Counted from the first letter of the stretch, positions 1-6,599 are shown. The stretch: DNA of 12,206 nucleotides from an uncultured Blautia sp. (GCA_934371915.1 CAKROE010000068.1:1-12206); one strand, 5' to 3'. Numbers and translations are program-made. The notes: generated by a model not told the origin, from the sequence alone.

Positions 1-1
1 G

Positions 2-481
2 GGTGAAGGTTCCACATTTACAGTGACTATTCCTTGCAGGAAAGCGTCAAAAGAAGAAACCCTGGCGAAGAAGAACAGTAATCTGTGCAATAAGAATTGC
101 CTGAAAGGTGTTCGGGTCTTACTGGTCGAAGATAATGAAATCAACACTGAAATCGCAACGGAACTATTGACGGAAGAAGGATGTATTGTTGAGACTGCTA
201 ATGATGGTGTTGCATGTATTGACATGATTGAAAAAGCTGATGCTGATTATTACAAGATGATCCTTATGGATATTCAGATGCCGGTTATGGATGGATATGA
301 CGCTACATTAGCTATCCGAAAGATGAAGGATACGAAAAAAGCCGGGATTCCAATTATTGCGATGACTGCCAATGCTTTCGCGGAAGATATACAAAAGGTC
401 CTTTCTGTTGGCATGAATGCTCATGTTGCAAAGCCTGTTGATATGAACATTCTTGTGCCAACAATGATGAAATATTTATAA
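2..481 (+). CDS. Hybrid sensor histidine kinase, C-terminal part (5' end outside window)
   Basis: The frame is open from the first bases and begins GEGSTFTVTIP, the last glycine box and strand of a histidine-kinase ATPase (HATPase_c) domain, so this is not a stand-alone response regulator. An internal GTG at 23 could be mistaken for a start. After a linker of about 20 residues comes a complete CheY-like receiver domain. Counting from the GTG codon, it has the acidic pair E36-D37 in LLVEDNEIN, the phospho-acceptor D83 in MDIQMPVMDG, T115 in MTAN and K137 in the KP motif. All phosphotransfer residues are present. The protein stops right after the receiver, with no HPt domain, so it would need a separate phosphotransfer partner or use the receiver for self-regulation. 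The sensory and dimerisation parts are outside the window, so the stimulus is unknown. It converges on the beta-glucosidase gene with a gap of 24 bases. Confidence 0.9.
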   Translation, partial: GEGSTFTVTIPCRKASKEETLAKKNSNLCNKNCLKGVRVLLVEDNEINTEIATELLTEEGCIVETANDGVACIDMIEKADADYYKMILMDIQMPVMDGYDATLAIRKMKDTKKAGIPIIAMTANAFAEDIQKVLSVGMNAHVAKPVDMNILVPTMMKYL

Positions 482-499
482 TAGACAGTTTTTTAAGGA

Positions 500-525
500 G
501 CGGAATTAAATTTCGCCGTTGTTTT
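500..525 (+). terminator. Possible intrinsic terminator of the hybrid kinase gene
   Basis: A 7-bp stem (500-506 with 510-516, one G-U pair) with a three-base loop TAA is followed after two bases by TTGTTTTTT on the plus strand. It starts 19 bases after the kinase stop codon. It overlaps the last codons and stop of the convergent beta-glucosidase gene. The stem is short and AT-rich at its tip, so the call is moderate. It has no T tract in the minus direction, so it would not end the beta-glucosidase transcript. Confidence 0.45.
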
Positions 526-1921
526 TTATGTAGTCACGGTACCAGTAAGCGGAATCTTTCATGATCCGCTGCTGTGTACGGTAGTCTACATAGATAAGTC
601 CGAAGCGTTCAGAGTAACCTTTTGACCATTCGAAATTATCCATCAGTGACCAGTGGAAATAACCACGGATATCGGCAGCAGTAGCTGCCTTTTTTAATTC
701 CCCGAGATATCTTGCGAGGAAGTCGATACGGTTCGGATCGTGTACTTTGCCATCGAGAGAAACAACGTCATGGCAGGAAAGTCCGTTTTCGGTAATGTAG
801 ATCGGTGTTTTGTATCTTTCGTAGAGGAAGCGCGGTCCCCAGTTGAGGCATTCCGGTGTCACCGGCCAGTCGATGGCAGTTTTCGGGAATCCGTCATAGC
901 GTTTTATAAATTCCGGTTTGCCGTCTTTGCCCATGCGGACGCACTGACCGTTGTAGATGTTCTGACCGTACATGTCAATTGGCTGGGAAATCAGCTTCAT
1001 ATCTTCATCCGTGATCTTCGGAAGATATTTTTCATATTTTACGAGGCCCTCTTCCGGATAATGACCGAAAAAGACCGGGTCTGACCACCAGGAAACATTC
1101 CAGGTCCAGTTCTGCTTATCATCAGGAAGTGAGAATAAGGCGGTTCTTGCAGCTTCAATATCCTGTGCGGATTCTGTTGCAGGATAACACATAGATGCAG
1201 TCGGGGCATAACCGATGCAAAGCTTCTGTTTGCCGCAGGCACGAAGCATCTGGACAGCTCTGCCGTGTGCTTTCAGAGCATTATGTGCCATCTCGAAAGT
1301 ATCACGCAGCGGAGCATGCACACCGGGAGCATGATCTCCGGTCAGGAAGCCGAGGCCGACGAAACACTGTGGTTCGTTTAAAGTGAAGAAATTTTTTACA
1401 CGGTCACTGAAACGTTCCGCAACAAGACGCGCATAATCACCGAACCATTCTACAATCTGCGGATTCATCCAGCCGCCTCTTTTGTACAGTTCGTAAGGCA
1501 GTTCCCAGTGATATAAAGTAACATAAGGTTCGATATTATTTTTCAGAAGTTCGTCGATGAGAGCATTATAAAAAGCAATGCCCTTTTCGTTGACTGATCC
1601 GCAGCCGTTCGGAAGTACCCGGCTCCAGTCGATGGAGAAACGATATGCCCGAATGCCCATTTCTTTCATCAGTTTTACATCGTTTTTAAAGCGATGGTAA
1701 TGGTCGCAGGCAATTTCTCCGGTATGGTTTTCAAAGATCCGGCCTTCTTCTCTGGTAAAAATATCCCAGATGTGTGCGCCTTTGCCGTCTTCTGTTACAG
1801 CGCCTTCAATCTGGTAGGAACTGGTAGCTGCTCCCCATACAAAGTCAGAAGGAAATTTTGCTTTATCAGAAGGATCATTTGTGATTTTTGAAGAAAAAAT
1901 TTCTTTATTTATCTGGCTCAT
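506..1921 (-). CDS. Glycoside hydrolase family 1 beta-glucosidase
   Basis: The 471-residue product is the size of a full single-domain GH1 TIM barrel. It hydrolyses terminal beta-linked glucose (often also galactose or fucose) from oligosaccharides or plant glucosides with retention. Visible hallmarks are the N-terminal signature FVWGAATSSYQIEG (Q37 binds the glycone), H138-W139, the acid/base E183 in TLNEP, the nucleophile E378 in YITENG, and E431-W432 in DNFEWSKGY. The FEW motif, without the Ser-Lys-Tyr phosphate-binding set of 6-phospho-beta-glucosidases, argues for non-phosphorylated substrates, so uptake is probably by a non-PTS route. The N-terminus is about 20 residues longer than typical family starts, but the ATG has a good AGAGGAG ribosome-binding site and no better start is seen. 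There is no signal peptide, so it is cytoplasmic. Exact substrate is not readable from sequence. Confidence 0.95.
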   Translation of the reverse strand: MSQINKEIFSSKITNDPSDKAKFPSDFVWGAATSSYQIEGAVTEDGKGAHIWDIFTREEGRIFENHTGEIACDHYHRFKNDVKLMKEMGIRAYRFSIDWSRVLPNGCGSVNEKGIAFYNALIDELLKNNIEPYVTLYHWELPYELYKRGGWMNPQIVEWFGDYARLVAERFSDRVKNFFTLNEPQCFVGLGFLTGDHAPGVHAPLRDTFEMAHNALKAHGRAVQMLRACGKQKLCIGYAPTASMCYPATESAQDIEAARTALFSLPDDKQNWTWNVSWWSDPVFFGHYPEEGLVKYEKYLPKITDEDMKLISQPIDMYGQNIYNGQCVRMGKDGKPEFIKRYDGFPKTAIDWPVTPECLNWGPRFLYERYKTPIYITENGLSCHDVVSLDGKVHDPNRIDFLARYLGELKKAATAADIRGYFHWSLMDNFEWSKGYSERFGLIYVDYRTQQRIMKDSAYWYRDYIKNNGEI

Positions 1922-1966
1922 TATATTCTCCTCTTGTATATTTTTTGATAAAATCGGAAGTTTTGA

Positions 1967-1980
1967 TGAAACTGTTTTCA
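1967..1980 (-). promoter_or_regulatory. Operator-like palindrome (cre/LacI type) at the beta-glucosidase promoter
   Basis: The plus strand reads TGAAACTGTTTTCA, with perfect 5-bp arms TGAAA/TTTCA around four bases. It fits the catabolite-response element pattern TGNAANCGNWNNCA at every fixed position but one (T instead of C in the centre). It lies just downstream of, and touches, the -10 hexamer of the predicted promoter. There a bound LacI-family protein or CcpA would block initiation. Function is inferred. Confidence 0.45.
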
Positions 1981-2008
1981 GTATAAATTAGCCGGGCAGA
2001 TTCTGCAA
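1980..2008 (-). promoter_or_regulatory. Predicted promoter of the beta-glucosidase gene
   Basis: On the minus strand TTGCAG (2003-2008) is followed by a 17-base spacer and TATACT (1980-1985). The -10 matches consensus at 5 of 6 positions, the -35 at only 3 of 6, so it may be weak or need help. The spacer holds an 11-bp palindrome GCAGATTCTGC (1996-2006). The predicted leader is about 50 bases. No good terminator separates the MATE gene from this point, so read-through from MATE is also possible. Confidence 0.45.
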
Positions 2009-2046
2009 GTGTATAACAAATCTATGTAATTTTTCTTACAGGAGAT

Positions 2047-3414
2047 TTACTTCGTTTCTTTTTTAAGGATTGAATTGAACAGTGTCAGGAATGTGATCGT
2101 GGTCGCGGCGGCGGCAAGGATATCGCTTACCGGTTCTGCGAGAAAGACCGCGAAGACTTTATCCGGCAGGAAGTGCGGCAGGATAAAAATCAGCGGGATC
2201 AGCAGGATGATCTTACGGAGACAGGCAAGCAGCAGGCTGACCTTTGCCTGACCGAGAGCCATGAAACTCTGCTGGCAGCTTATCTGAAAACCGGTAGAAA
2301 AGATGCCCGCCATATAAATGCGCAGCGCCCATGAAGAATACCCTACCAGTTCTTTGTTTGCAGTGAATATAGAAGCAAATATCTGTGGGAAGAGCATGAT
2401 CACAGCCCAGAATGTAAAGGTATAAGCAACACATGCACAGAACTGCGTGAAAAAAGCTTTTTTGACACGTTCCGGCCTGTCCGCACCATAGTTGTAGCTG
2501 ATGATTGGCTGCCCGCCCTGACAGATTCCCTGAACCGGCATTGCTACAAGCTGGTTGATGCTTGTGATGATCGTCATGGCACCGACTGCCACATCCCCAC
2601 CGTAGCGGGAAAGACTGTTTGTGAAACTGATCGACAGAAGACTTTCTGTGGACAGCATGACAAATGTTGAAATACCGAGTGCAAGGCACGGACCGAATAC
2701 ACAAACTTCAAGACGCATGTTTTCTTTTTTTAATCGTAAGATTGTTTTCTTTCCGGTCAGGAAGCGAAGAATCCAGATGGCGCCGACTGCCTGACTGAGT
2801 ACCGTGGCAAGCGCGGCACCTCTTACACCCATTCCCAGAACAAAAATGAAAATCGGATCAAGGATGATATTGATCACGGCACCGATGACGGTGGTCATCA
2901 TACTGATTTTTGCAAATCCCTGTGTTGTGATGAAAGGGTTCATTCCAAGTACGATCAGCACGAAGAAACTTCCAAGAATATAAATCCTTGCATAAGATGT
3001 GGCATAGGACATGGTCGCACTGCTTGCACCGAAAAGCTTTAATAAGGTCGGTGCGCTTATGTAAAAGAGGATTGTCAGAATAACGGCAAGCCCTGTCAGC
3101 AAGGTAAAACAGTTACCGACGATTTTTTCTGCCGTATCATGGTCTTTCTTTCCCATAGCGATTGCAGCACGCGGTGCACCGCCGGAACCGACCAGCATGG
3201 CAAATGCATTAAGAAGCATCAAAATCGGTGCAAAAAGTCCGACACCGGTCAGGGCAGCCGCGCCGATTCCCGGGATATGTCCGATATAAATACGGTCTAC
3301 GATATTATAGAGCAGGTTGATGACCTGTGCGACAACGGCAGGGATTGCCAGCTGCGCCAGTAATTTGGGGATACTTCCCGTTTCCATGGGATTTGTATTT
3401 CTTTGATTTTGCAT
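2047..3414 (-). CDS. MATE family multidrug/cation efflux transporter (MepA-like)
   Basis: The 455-residue protein is almost entirely hydrophobic with about twelve predicted membrane helices in two homologous halves, the normal size for the family. Such proteins export cationic drugs, dyes or metabolites in exchange for Na+ or H+ across the cytoplasmic membrane. Recognisable family segments are METGSIPKLLAQLAIP near residue 10, NLLYNIVDRIYIGH at 33-46 (with the conserved acidic D40 in helix 1), INIILDPIFIFVLGMGVRGAA at 181-201, and GGQPIISYNYGA at 300-311. The overall look is closest to the MepA-like branch rather than NorM or DinF, judged from memory. The start ATG is preceded by AGGAGA at suitable spacing. 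It is divergent from the GH42 gene and lies upstream of the beta-glucosidase gene on the same strand. The substrate cannot be told from sequence, and a role in sugar metabolism is not implied. Confidence 0.93.
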   Translation of the reverse strand: MQNQRNTNPMETGSIPKLLAQLAIPAVVAQVINLLYNIVDRIYIGHIPGIGAAALTGVGLFAPILMLLNAFAMLVGSGGAPRAAIAMGKKDHDTAEKIVGNCFTLLTGLAVILTILFYISAPTLLKLFGASSATMSYATSYARIYILGSFFVLIVLGMNPFITTQGFAKISMMTTVIGAVINIILDPIFIFVLGMGVRGAALATVLSQAVGAIWILRFLTGKKTILRLKKENMRLEVCVFGPCLALGISTFVMLSTESLLSISFTNSLSRYGGDVAVGAMTIITSINQLVAMPVQGICQGGQPIISYNYGADRPERVKKAFFTQFCACVAYTFTFWAVIMLFPQIFASIFTANKELVGYSSWALRIYMAGIFSTGFQISCQQSFMALGQAKVSLLLACLRKIILLIPLIFILPHFLPDKVFAVFLAEPVSDILAAAATTITFLTLFNSILKKETK

Positions 3415-3445
3415 GATGATCGTCTCCTGAAAATGATATAAAACA

Positions 3446-3474
3446 ATTATATATAAAAATCAGGTTCTTGACAA
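3446..3474 (-). promoter_or_regulatory. Strong predicted promoter of the MATE gene
   Basis: On the minus strand TTGTCA (3469-3474, 5 of 6) is followed by exactly 17 bases and TATAAT (3446-3451, 6 of 6). It sits about 32 bases upstream of the MATE start codon and points toward it. This is the clearest sigma-A promoter in the left half of the window, suggesting good basal expression of the transporter. Confidence 0.7.
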
Positions 3475-3489
3475 TAAGGGGGTAAAATA

Positions 3490-3511
3490 GAAACAGTTTC
3501 CTGAATTTCAG
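3490..3511. promoter_or_regulatory. Two abutting 11-bp palindromes in the MATE/GH42 divergent region
   Basis: GAAACAGTTTC (3490-3500) and CTGAATTTCAG (3501-3511) are each perfect palindromes around one central base and lie back to back, with centres 11 bp apart (about one helical turn). They lie upstream of the MATE -35 box and between the two divergent genes. This arrangement suits binding by a dimeric or tetrameric regulator of GH42. The first palindrome shares AAACAGTTTC with the beta-glucosidase operator. The protein that binds is unknown. Confidence 0.4.
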
Positions 3512-3545
3512 AGGAAATAATGTCAAATATCAATCAACTATGTTA

Positions 3546-3568
3546 AAGTATAACTAAGGAATAAAAAA
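3546..3568 (+). repeat. Leader repeat, upstream copy (before GH42)
   Basis: AAGTATAAC-TAAGGAA-T-AAAAAA in the GH42 leader. A second copy with the same blocks begins within the GH42 stop codon at 5585. The blocks match exactly and differ only by small insertions between them. Confidence 0.5.
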
Positions 3569-3585
3569 GAAAGGGCAGAAAAGTG

Positions 3586-5586
3586 ATGAAAGAATTACTG
3601 TACGGAGCAGCATATTACGATGAATATATGCCATATGACCGGCTTGAAAAAGACGTTGCCATGATGAGAAAGGCCGGAATCAATACAGTCCGGATCGCGG
3701 AATCAACGTGGAGTACATGCGAGCCGCAGGAGGGCGCCTTTGATTTTTCGCATGTGATCCGTGTAATGGATGCGATGGAAGAAGCGGGAATCAACGTCAT
3801 CATTGGGACTCCGACTTATGCGGTACCGACCTGGATGGTGAAAGCTTATCCGGATGTGCTTGCAGAAACAGTTAAAGGACGGGGGATTTACGGCGCGCGG
3901 CAGATTATGGATATTACGCATCCGGTCTATCGTTATTATGCAGAACGTGTGATCCGTAAACTGATGGAAGTTTCGGCACACCGAAAATGTGTGATCGGAT
4001 TCCAGCTTGACAATGAAACGAAATATTACGGAACCGCGGGCAAAAACGTTCAGCTTGGCTTTGTCAAATATCTCAGAGAAAAATTCAACAACGATCTTGA
4101 TGCACTGAATCATGCGTTTGGACTGGATTACTGGAGCAACCGGATCAATGCATGGGAAGATTTTCCGGATGTGCGTGGAACGATCAATGGAAGCCTTGGC
4201 GCGGAGTTTGAAAAATATCAGCGCAGCCTTGTTGAGGAGTTTCTTGGCTGGCAGGCAGAGATTGTTTCAGAATATAAGAGAGAAGATCAGTTTATCACCC
4301 ACAATCTGGATTTTGAATGGCGGGGATATTCCTATGGTGTGCAGCCGGATGTGGATCATTTTAAATGTGCGAAGCACCTGACACTTGCCGGTGTGGATAT
4401 TTATCATCCGACACAGGATGCACTTACAGGTGCTGAAATTGCTTTTGGCGGGGATCTGATTCGCTCCCTGAAAAACGATAACTACCTTGTGCTGGAGACG
4501 GAAGCACAGGGATATCCGGGATGGACTCCGTATGACGGACAGCTCCGCCTGCAGGCATACAGTCATCTGGCAACGGGAGCACTTGGTGTCATGTACTGGC
4601 ACTGGCATTCCATTCATAATTCTTTCGAGACGTACTGGCGGGGACTTCTGAGCCATGATATGGAAGAAAATGCCGTTTACCGCGAGGCATGTATTATAGG
4701 AAATGAGTTCAGAAAATTATCTCCCGTTTTGTCTGGCTTTAAGAAAAATAACAAAGTTGCAATTATGGTGAATAATGAATCTCTGACCGCGCTCAAATGG
4801 TTTGGAATCGAAGCGGACGCGGCCGGAAATAATGGAATCAGATATAACGATGTGGTACGCTGGATCTATGATGCCCTCTACAAAATGAATATTGAGTGTG
4901 ACATTATTTATTCAGAGAGTACGGATATTGAAAAATACAAGGCAATCATTCTGCCGGCAATGTACGTGGCAGATGAAAAACTCCTGAAGCGTCTGAAAGA
5001 TTATACAGCACAGGGTGGAACTCTGATCGCTACATTCAAGACAGCTTTTGCCAACGAAAATGTGAAAGTATATCCGGACAGACAGCCGCACATTTTAAAC
5101 GAAGTGTTTGGCATATATTATCAGCAGTTTACATTTCCGAAAAATGTGACTCTGACCGAATTTGAGAGCGGTGCGCCGGAGGCAGAACATTTTATGGAAC
5201 TTCTGATGTCGGAAGGCGCGGAAACTGTTTTGTCATATCAGCATCCAAACTGGAAAAAATATGCCGCGGTTACACATCATGCATATGGCAAAGGTGAAGC
5301 GTGGTATATCGGATGTATGTTTGAAGAAAAGTATTTGCAGCAGTTATTTGCCCGGATTCTGGGCGAGAACGGAATCCATGCGGCAGCGCCGGAACAGTTT
5401 CCGGTGATCGTCCGAGAAGGCATAAATGAGAAAGGTGAAAAGATTCGATTTTACCTGAATTATGCATGGGAAGAGCAAAAAATCAAAGTTTCAGAGAAAT
5501 TCAGTACAGTACTCGGTACAGCAGATGAGGAACACCGGGAAGTTTCGCTTGGCTCATGGGATGTATGTATCATAAAAATCGGGTAA
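3586..5586 (+). CDS. Glycoside hydrolase family 42 beta-galactosidase
   Basis: The product (666 residues from ATG 3586; a GTG at 3583 would add one) has the usual three-part GH42 layout: a TIM-barrel catalytic domain to about residue 385, a glutaminase-like trimerisation domain from about 390 to 600 (KVAIMVNNESL onward), and a small C-terminal beta domain. It removes terminal beta-linked galactose from oligosaccharides. Counting from the GTG, key residues are E145 in GFQLDNE (acid/base) and E305 in YLVLETEAQ (position of the family nucleophile), with the tryptophan-rich GVMYWHWHS downstream. It starts LLYGAAYYDEYMPYDR, a typical family N-terminus, and has no signal peptide, so it is cytoplasmic and works on imported substrate. 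The ribosome-binding site AAAGGG spaces slightly better for the GTG, so the exact start is open by one codon. It appears monocistronic, with a strong terminator just downstream. Confidence 0.93.
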   Translation: MKELLYGAAYYDEYMPYDRLEKDVAMMRKAGINTVRIAESTWSTCEPQEGAFDFSHVIRVMDAMEEAGINVIIGTPTYAVPTWMVKAYPDVLAETVKGRGIYGARQIMDITHPVYRYYAERVIRKLMEVSAHRKCVIGFQLDNETKYYGTAGKNVQLGFVKYLREKFNNDLDALNHAFGLDYWSNRINAWEDFPDVRGTINGSLGAEFEKYQRSLVEEFLGWQAEIVSEYKREDQFITHNLDFEWRGYSYGVQPDVDHFKCAKHLTLAGVDIYHPTQDALTGAEIAFGGDLIRSLKNDNYLVLETEAQGYPGWTPYDGQLRLQAYSHLATGALGVMYWHWHSIHNSFETYWRGLLSHDMEENAVYREACIIGNEFRKLSPVLSGFKKNNKVAIMVNNESLTALKWFGIEADAAGNNGIRYNDVVRWIYDALYKMNIECDIIYSESTDIEKYKAIILPAMYVADEKLLKRLKDYTAQGGTLIATFKTAFANENVKVYPDRQPHILNEVFGIYYQQFTFPKNVTLTEFESGAPEAEHFMELLMSEGAETVLSYQHPNWKKYAAVTHHAYGKGEAWYIGCMFEEKYLQQLFARILGENGIHAAAPEQFPVIVREGINEKGEKIRFYLNYAWEEQKIKVSEKFSTVLGTADEEHREVSLGSWDVCIIKIG

Positions 5587-5609
5587 GTATAACATAAGGA
5601 AAGAAAAAA
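5585..5609 (+). repeat. Leader repeat, downstream copy (after GH42)
   Basis: AAGTATAAC-a-TAAGGAA-ag-AAAAAA, beginning in the TAA stop of the GH42 gene. It matches the leader of the same gene at 3546-3568 block for block. It resembles a ribosome-binding leader but has no start codon or gene after it; a terminator follows instead. Confidence 0.5.
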
Positions 5610-5628
5610 TAAAACAGGGTTACAGAAG

Positions 5629-5665
5629 AGAGGTTTTGTTCCATTTTGGGACAGAACCTCTTTTT
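5629..5665 (+). terminator. Strong intrinsic terminator after GH42
   Basis: A 14-bp stem (5629-5642 with 5648-5661, two G-U pairs) closes a five-base loop ATTTT and is followed directly by a run of T ending at 5665. It lies about 43 bases after the GH42 stop codon. It has no T tract on the other strand. It insulates the atp operon from GH42 transcription. Confidence 0.9.
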
Positions 5666-5692
5666 CGTTACATGACTGTGGATGGAGACTCA

Positions 5693-5739
5693 TGTTATAA
5701 TCCTGACATTCAAAAGACGAAGATGTTATAATTCTAACA
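5693..5739 (+). repeat. Two near-identical 16-bp direct repeats, each with an extended -10
   Basis: TGTTATAATCCTGACA (5693-5708) and TGTTATAATTCTAACA (5724-5739) agree at 14 of 16 bases and start 31 bp apart, about three helical turns. Each contains the extended -10 form TGTTATAAT. The tail of the first copy supplies the -35 of the promoter whose -10 is in the second. This suggests either a duplicated promoter unit or paired sites for a regulator on one face of the DNA. Confidence 0.6.
5703..5732 (+). promoter_or_regulatory. Predicted main promoter of the atp operon
   Basis: CTGACA (5703-5708, 5 of 6) with an 18-base spacer and TATAAT (5727-5732, 6 of 6), preceded by TG one base away, giving an extended -10. 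It is the best-scoring promoter in this gap by eye and would give a leader of about 130 bases before the first atp gene. A similar, weaker arrangement one repeat upstream (ATGACT 5672-5677, 18 bases, TATAAT 5696-5701) could be a second start. Confidence 0.6.
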
Positions 5740-5788
5740 AAAATATTTTGAGGAAAACAAAATTATTTGAATAAATTGTACAAATGCA

Positions 5789-5817
5789 TTGAGATTTTAA
5801 GCTTGTTGTGGTAATAT
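5789..5817 (+). promoter_or_regulatory. Secondary promoter candidate near atpZ
   Basis: TTGAGA (5789-5794, 5 of 6), a 17-base spacer and TAATAT (5812-5817, 4 of 6). It would start transcription about 45 bases before the first atp gene. In this AT-rich stretch chance matches are likely, so it ranks below the upstream promoter. Confidence 0.35.
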
Positions 5818-5846
5818 TTGACTATGCGAAAAAGAAAATATAGAAA
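5818..5846 (+). promoter_or_regulatory. Secondary promoter candidate just before atpZ
   Basis: TTGACT (5818-5823, 5 of 6), a 17-base spacer and TAGAAA (5841-5846, 4 of 6). It would leave a leader of only about 16 bases, just enough for the ribosome-binding site AAGGAG. It is weakly supported for the same reason as its neighbour. Confidence 0.25.
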
Positions 5847-5869
5847 AATATTGGTAAAAAAGGAGAAAG

Positions 5870-6136
5870 ATGTTGAAACAGTGGTCGGAGATCATGCGTA
5901 ATGTCACGATGCTGTCCCAGCTGGGGCTGTCATTTATTACACCGCTTCTGTTGTGTCTGGCACTCTGCTGGTTCATTATTTCAAAGACAGGTGTGGGCGG
6001 CTGGATCTACATCCCGGGATTTTTCTTCGGAATGGGCGGATCAGCTACTGTGGCATATAAATTTTATCTATCTGTAAACAGACAGGAAAAGAAAAAATCA
6101 AAAAGTAAAAAAATATATTTTAACAGACATTCATAA
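5870..6136 (+). CDS. atpZ: AtpZ-like small membrane protein of the ATP synthase operon
   Basis: This 88-residue protein has two hydrophobic segments (about 20-38 and 43-68), with the glycine-rich stretch GFFFGMGGSATVAYKFYLS in the second and a lysine-rich C-terminal tail (EKKKSKSKK). Size, two-helix topology and position as first gene before atpI match the AtpZ family (putative F1F0-ATPase subunit). In other bacteria this family has been linked to divalent cation transport or to ATP synthase assembly. The usual GYWLD-like motif after helix 1 is not evident, so the assignment leans on context. AGGAG lies four bases before the ATG, slightly close. An internal ATG at 5894 is possible but lacks a comparable site. 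Confidence 0.65.
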   Translation: MLKQWSEIMRNVTMLSQLGLSFITPLLLCLALCWFIISKTGVGGWIYIPGFFFGMGGSATVAYKFYLSVNRQEKKKSKSKKIYFNRHS

Positions 6137-6179
6137 ACATCTAAATGAAGGACAGAATAAATGAAAGGAATGGAAAAAT

Positions 6180-6599
6180 ATGAGTGGTTTACTGGAAAAT
6201 GTGCAGCCGGCAGTAAAGAAGGAAACAAAGAGGGTCGTGATGATCACAGGAGCAGGACTGATTCTGATGTGGATCCTGTTTGCGATACTTCATTTCACAA
6301 TGCCGGATAAAGTACCATTTGACTATACAGTATTTTTAGGAGGCATCGGTGGCGGCGTGATCGCAGTCCTGAATTTCTTCCTGATGGGGCTTGCAGTACA
6401 GAAAGCTGCGTCAGCCACAGATGAGGGATCAGCCAGGATGAAGCTCAAAGCCAGCTATTCGCAGCGTTTTATGATGATGATTCTGTGGGTGATCATTGCA
6501 ATCGTTGCTCCGTGTTTTCAATTTGTAGCGGGAATTGCTCCACTTCTGTTTCCGGGAACGGGACTGAAATTTGTGGGGATATTTCATAAAGCAAACTAA
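6180..6599 (+). CDS. atpI: ATP synthase subunit I (AtpI)
   Basis: The 139-residue protein has about four membrane segments (roughly 19-39, 50-73, 97-115 and 112-135, the last two hard to separate). It carries the family segment AASYSQRFMMM followed by a hydrophobic stretch with PCFQFVAGIAPLLFPG, typical of the ATP_synt_I family. AtpI is a non-stoichiometric helper that promotes assembly of the c-ring in the membrane, notably in Na+-type synthases. It lies between the AtpZ-like gene (43-base gap) and atpB (39-base gap), the usual place. The ATG is preceded by AAAGGA about ten bases upstream, a weaker site than those of the structural subunits. That is fitting for a protein needed in small amounts. 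An overlapping reading frame starting at 6161 is judged a shadow. Confidence 0.8.
   Translation: MSGLLENVQPAVKKETKRVVMITGAGLILMWILFAILHFTMPDKVPFDYTVFLGGIGGGVIAVLNFFLMGLAVQKAASATDEGSARMKLKASYSQRFMMMILWVIIAIVAPCFQFVAGIAPLLFPGTGLKFVGIFHKAN

Noticed and set aside
23..481. Stand-alone response regulator starting at GTG 23
   Set aside because: The frame is open upstream and encodes the last conserved box of a histidine-kinase ATPase domain, so the GTG is internal.
2025..2040. TGTAA/TTACA hairpin after the MATE stop as a terminator
   Set aside because: The stem is only five AT-rich pairs and there is no T run after it on the minus strand.
2213..2704. Minus-strand frame of 163 codons inside the MATE gene
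   Set aside because: It is an alternate frame of a clear transporter gene. Its translation is rich in Cys and His with no domain or ribosome-binding site.
3468..3488. TTGACA (3468) and TAAAAT (3483) as a plus-strand promoter for GH42
   Set aside because: The spacer is only nine bases, too short for a sigma-A promoter. The TTGACA is better explained as the other strand of the MATE -35 box.
6161..6310. Small reading frame starting at ATG 6161, overlapping the start of atpI
   Set aside because: It encodes a charged, non-conserved peptide out of frame with atpI, whose membrane protein is clearly the real product.
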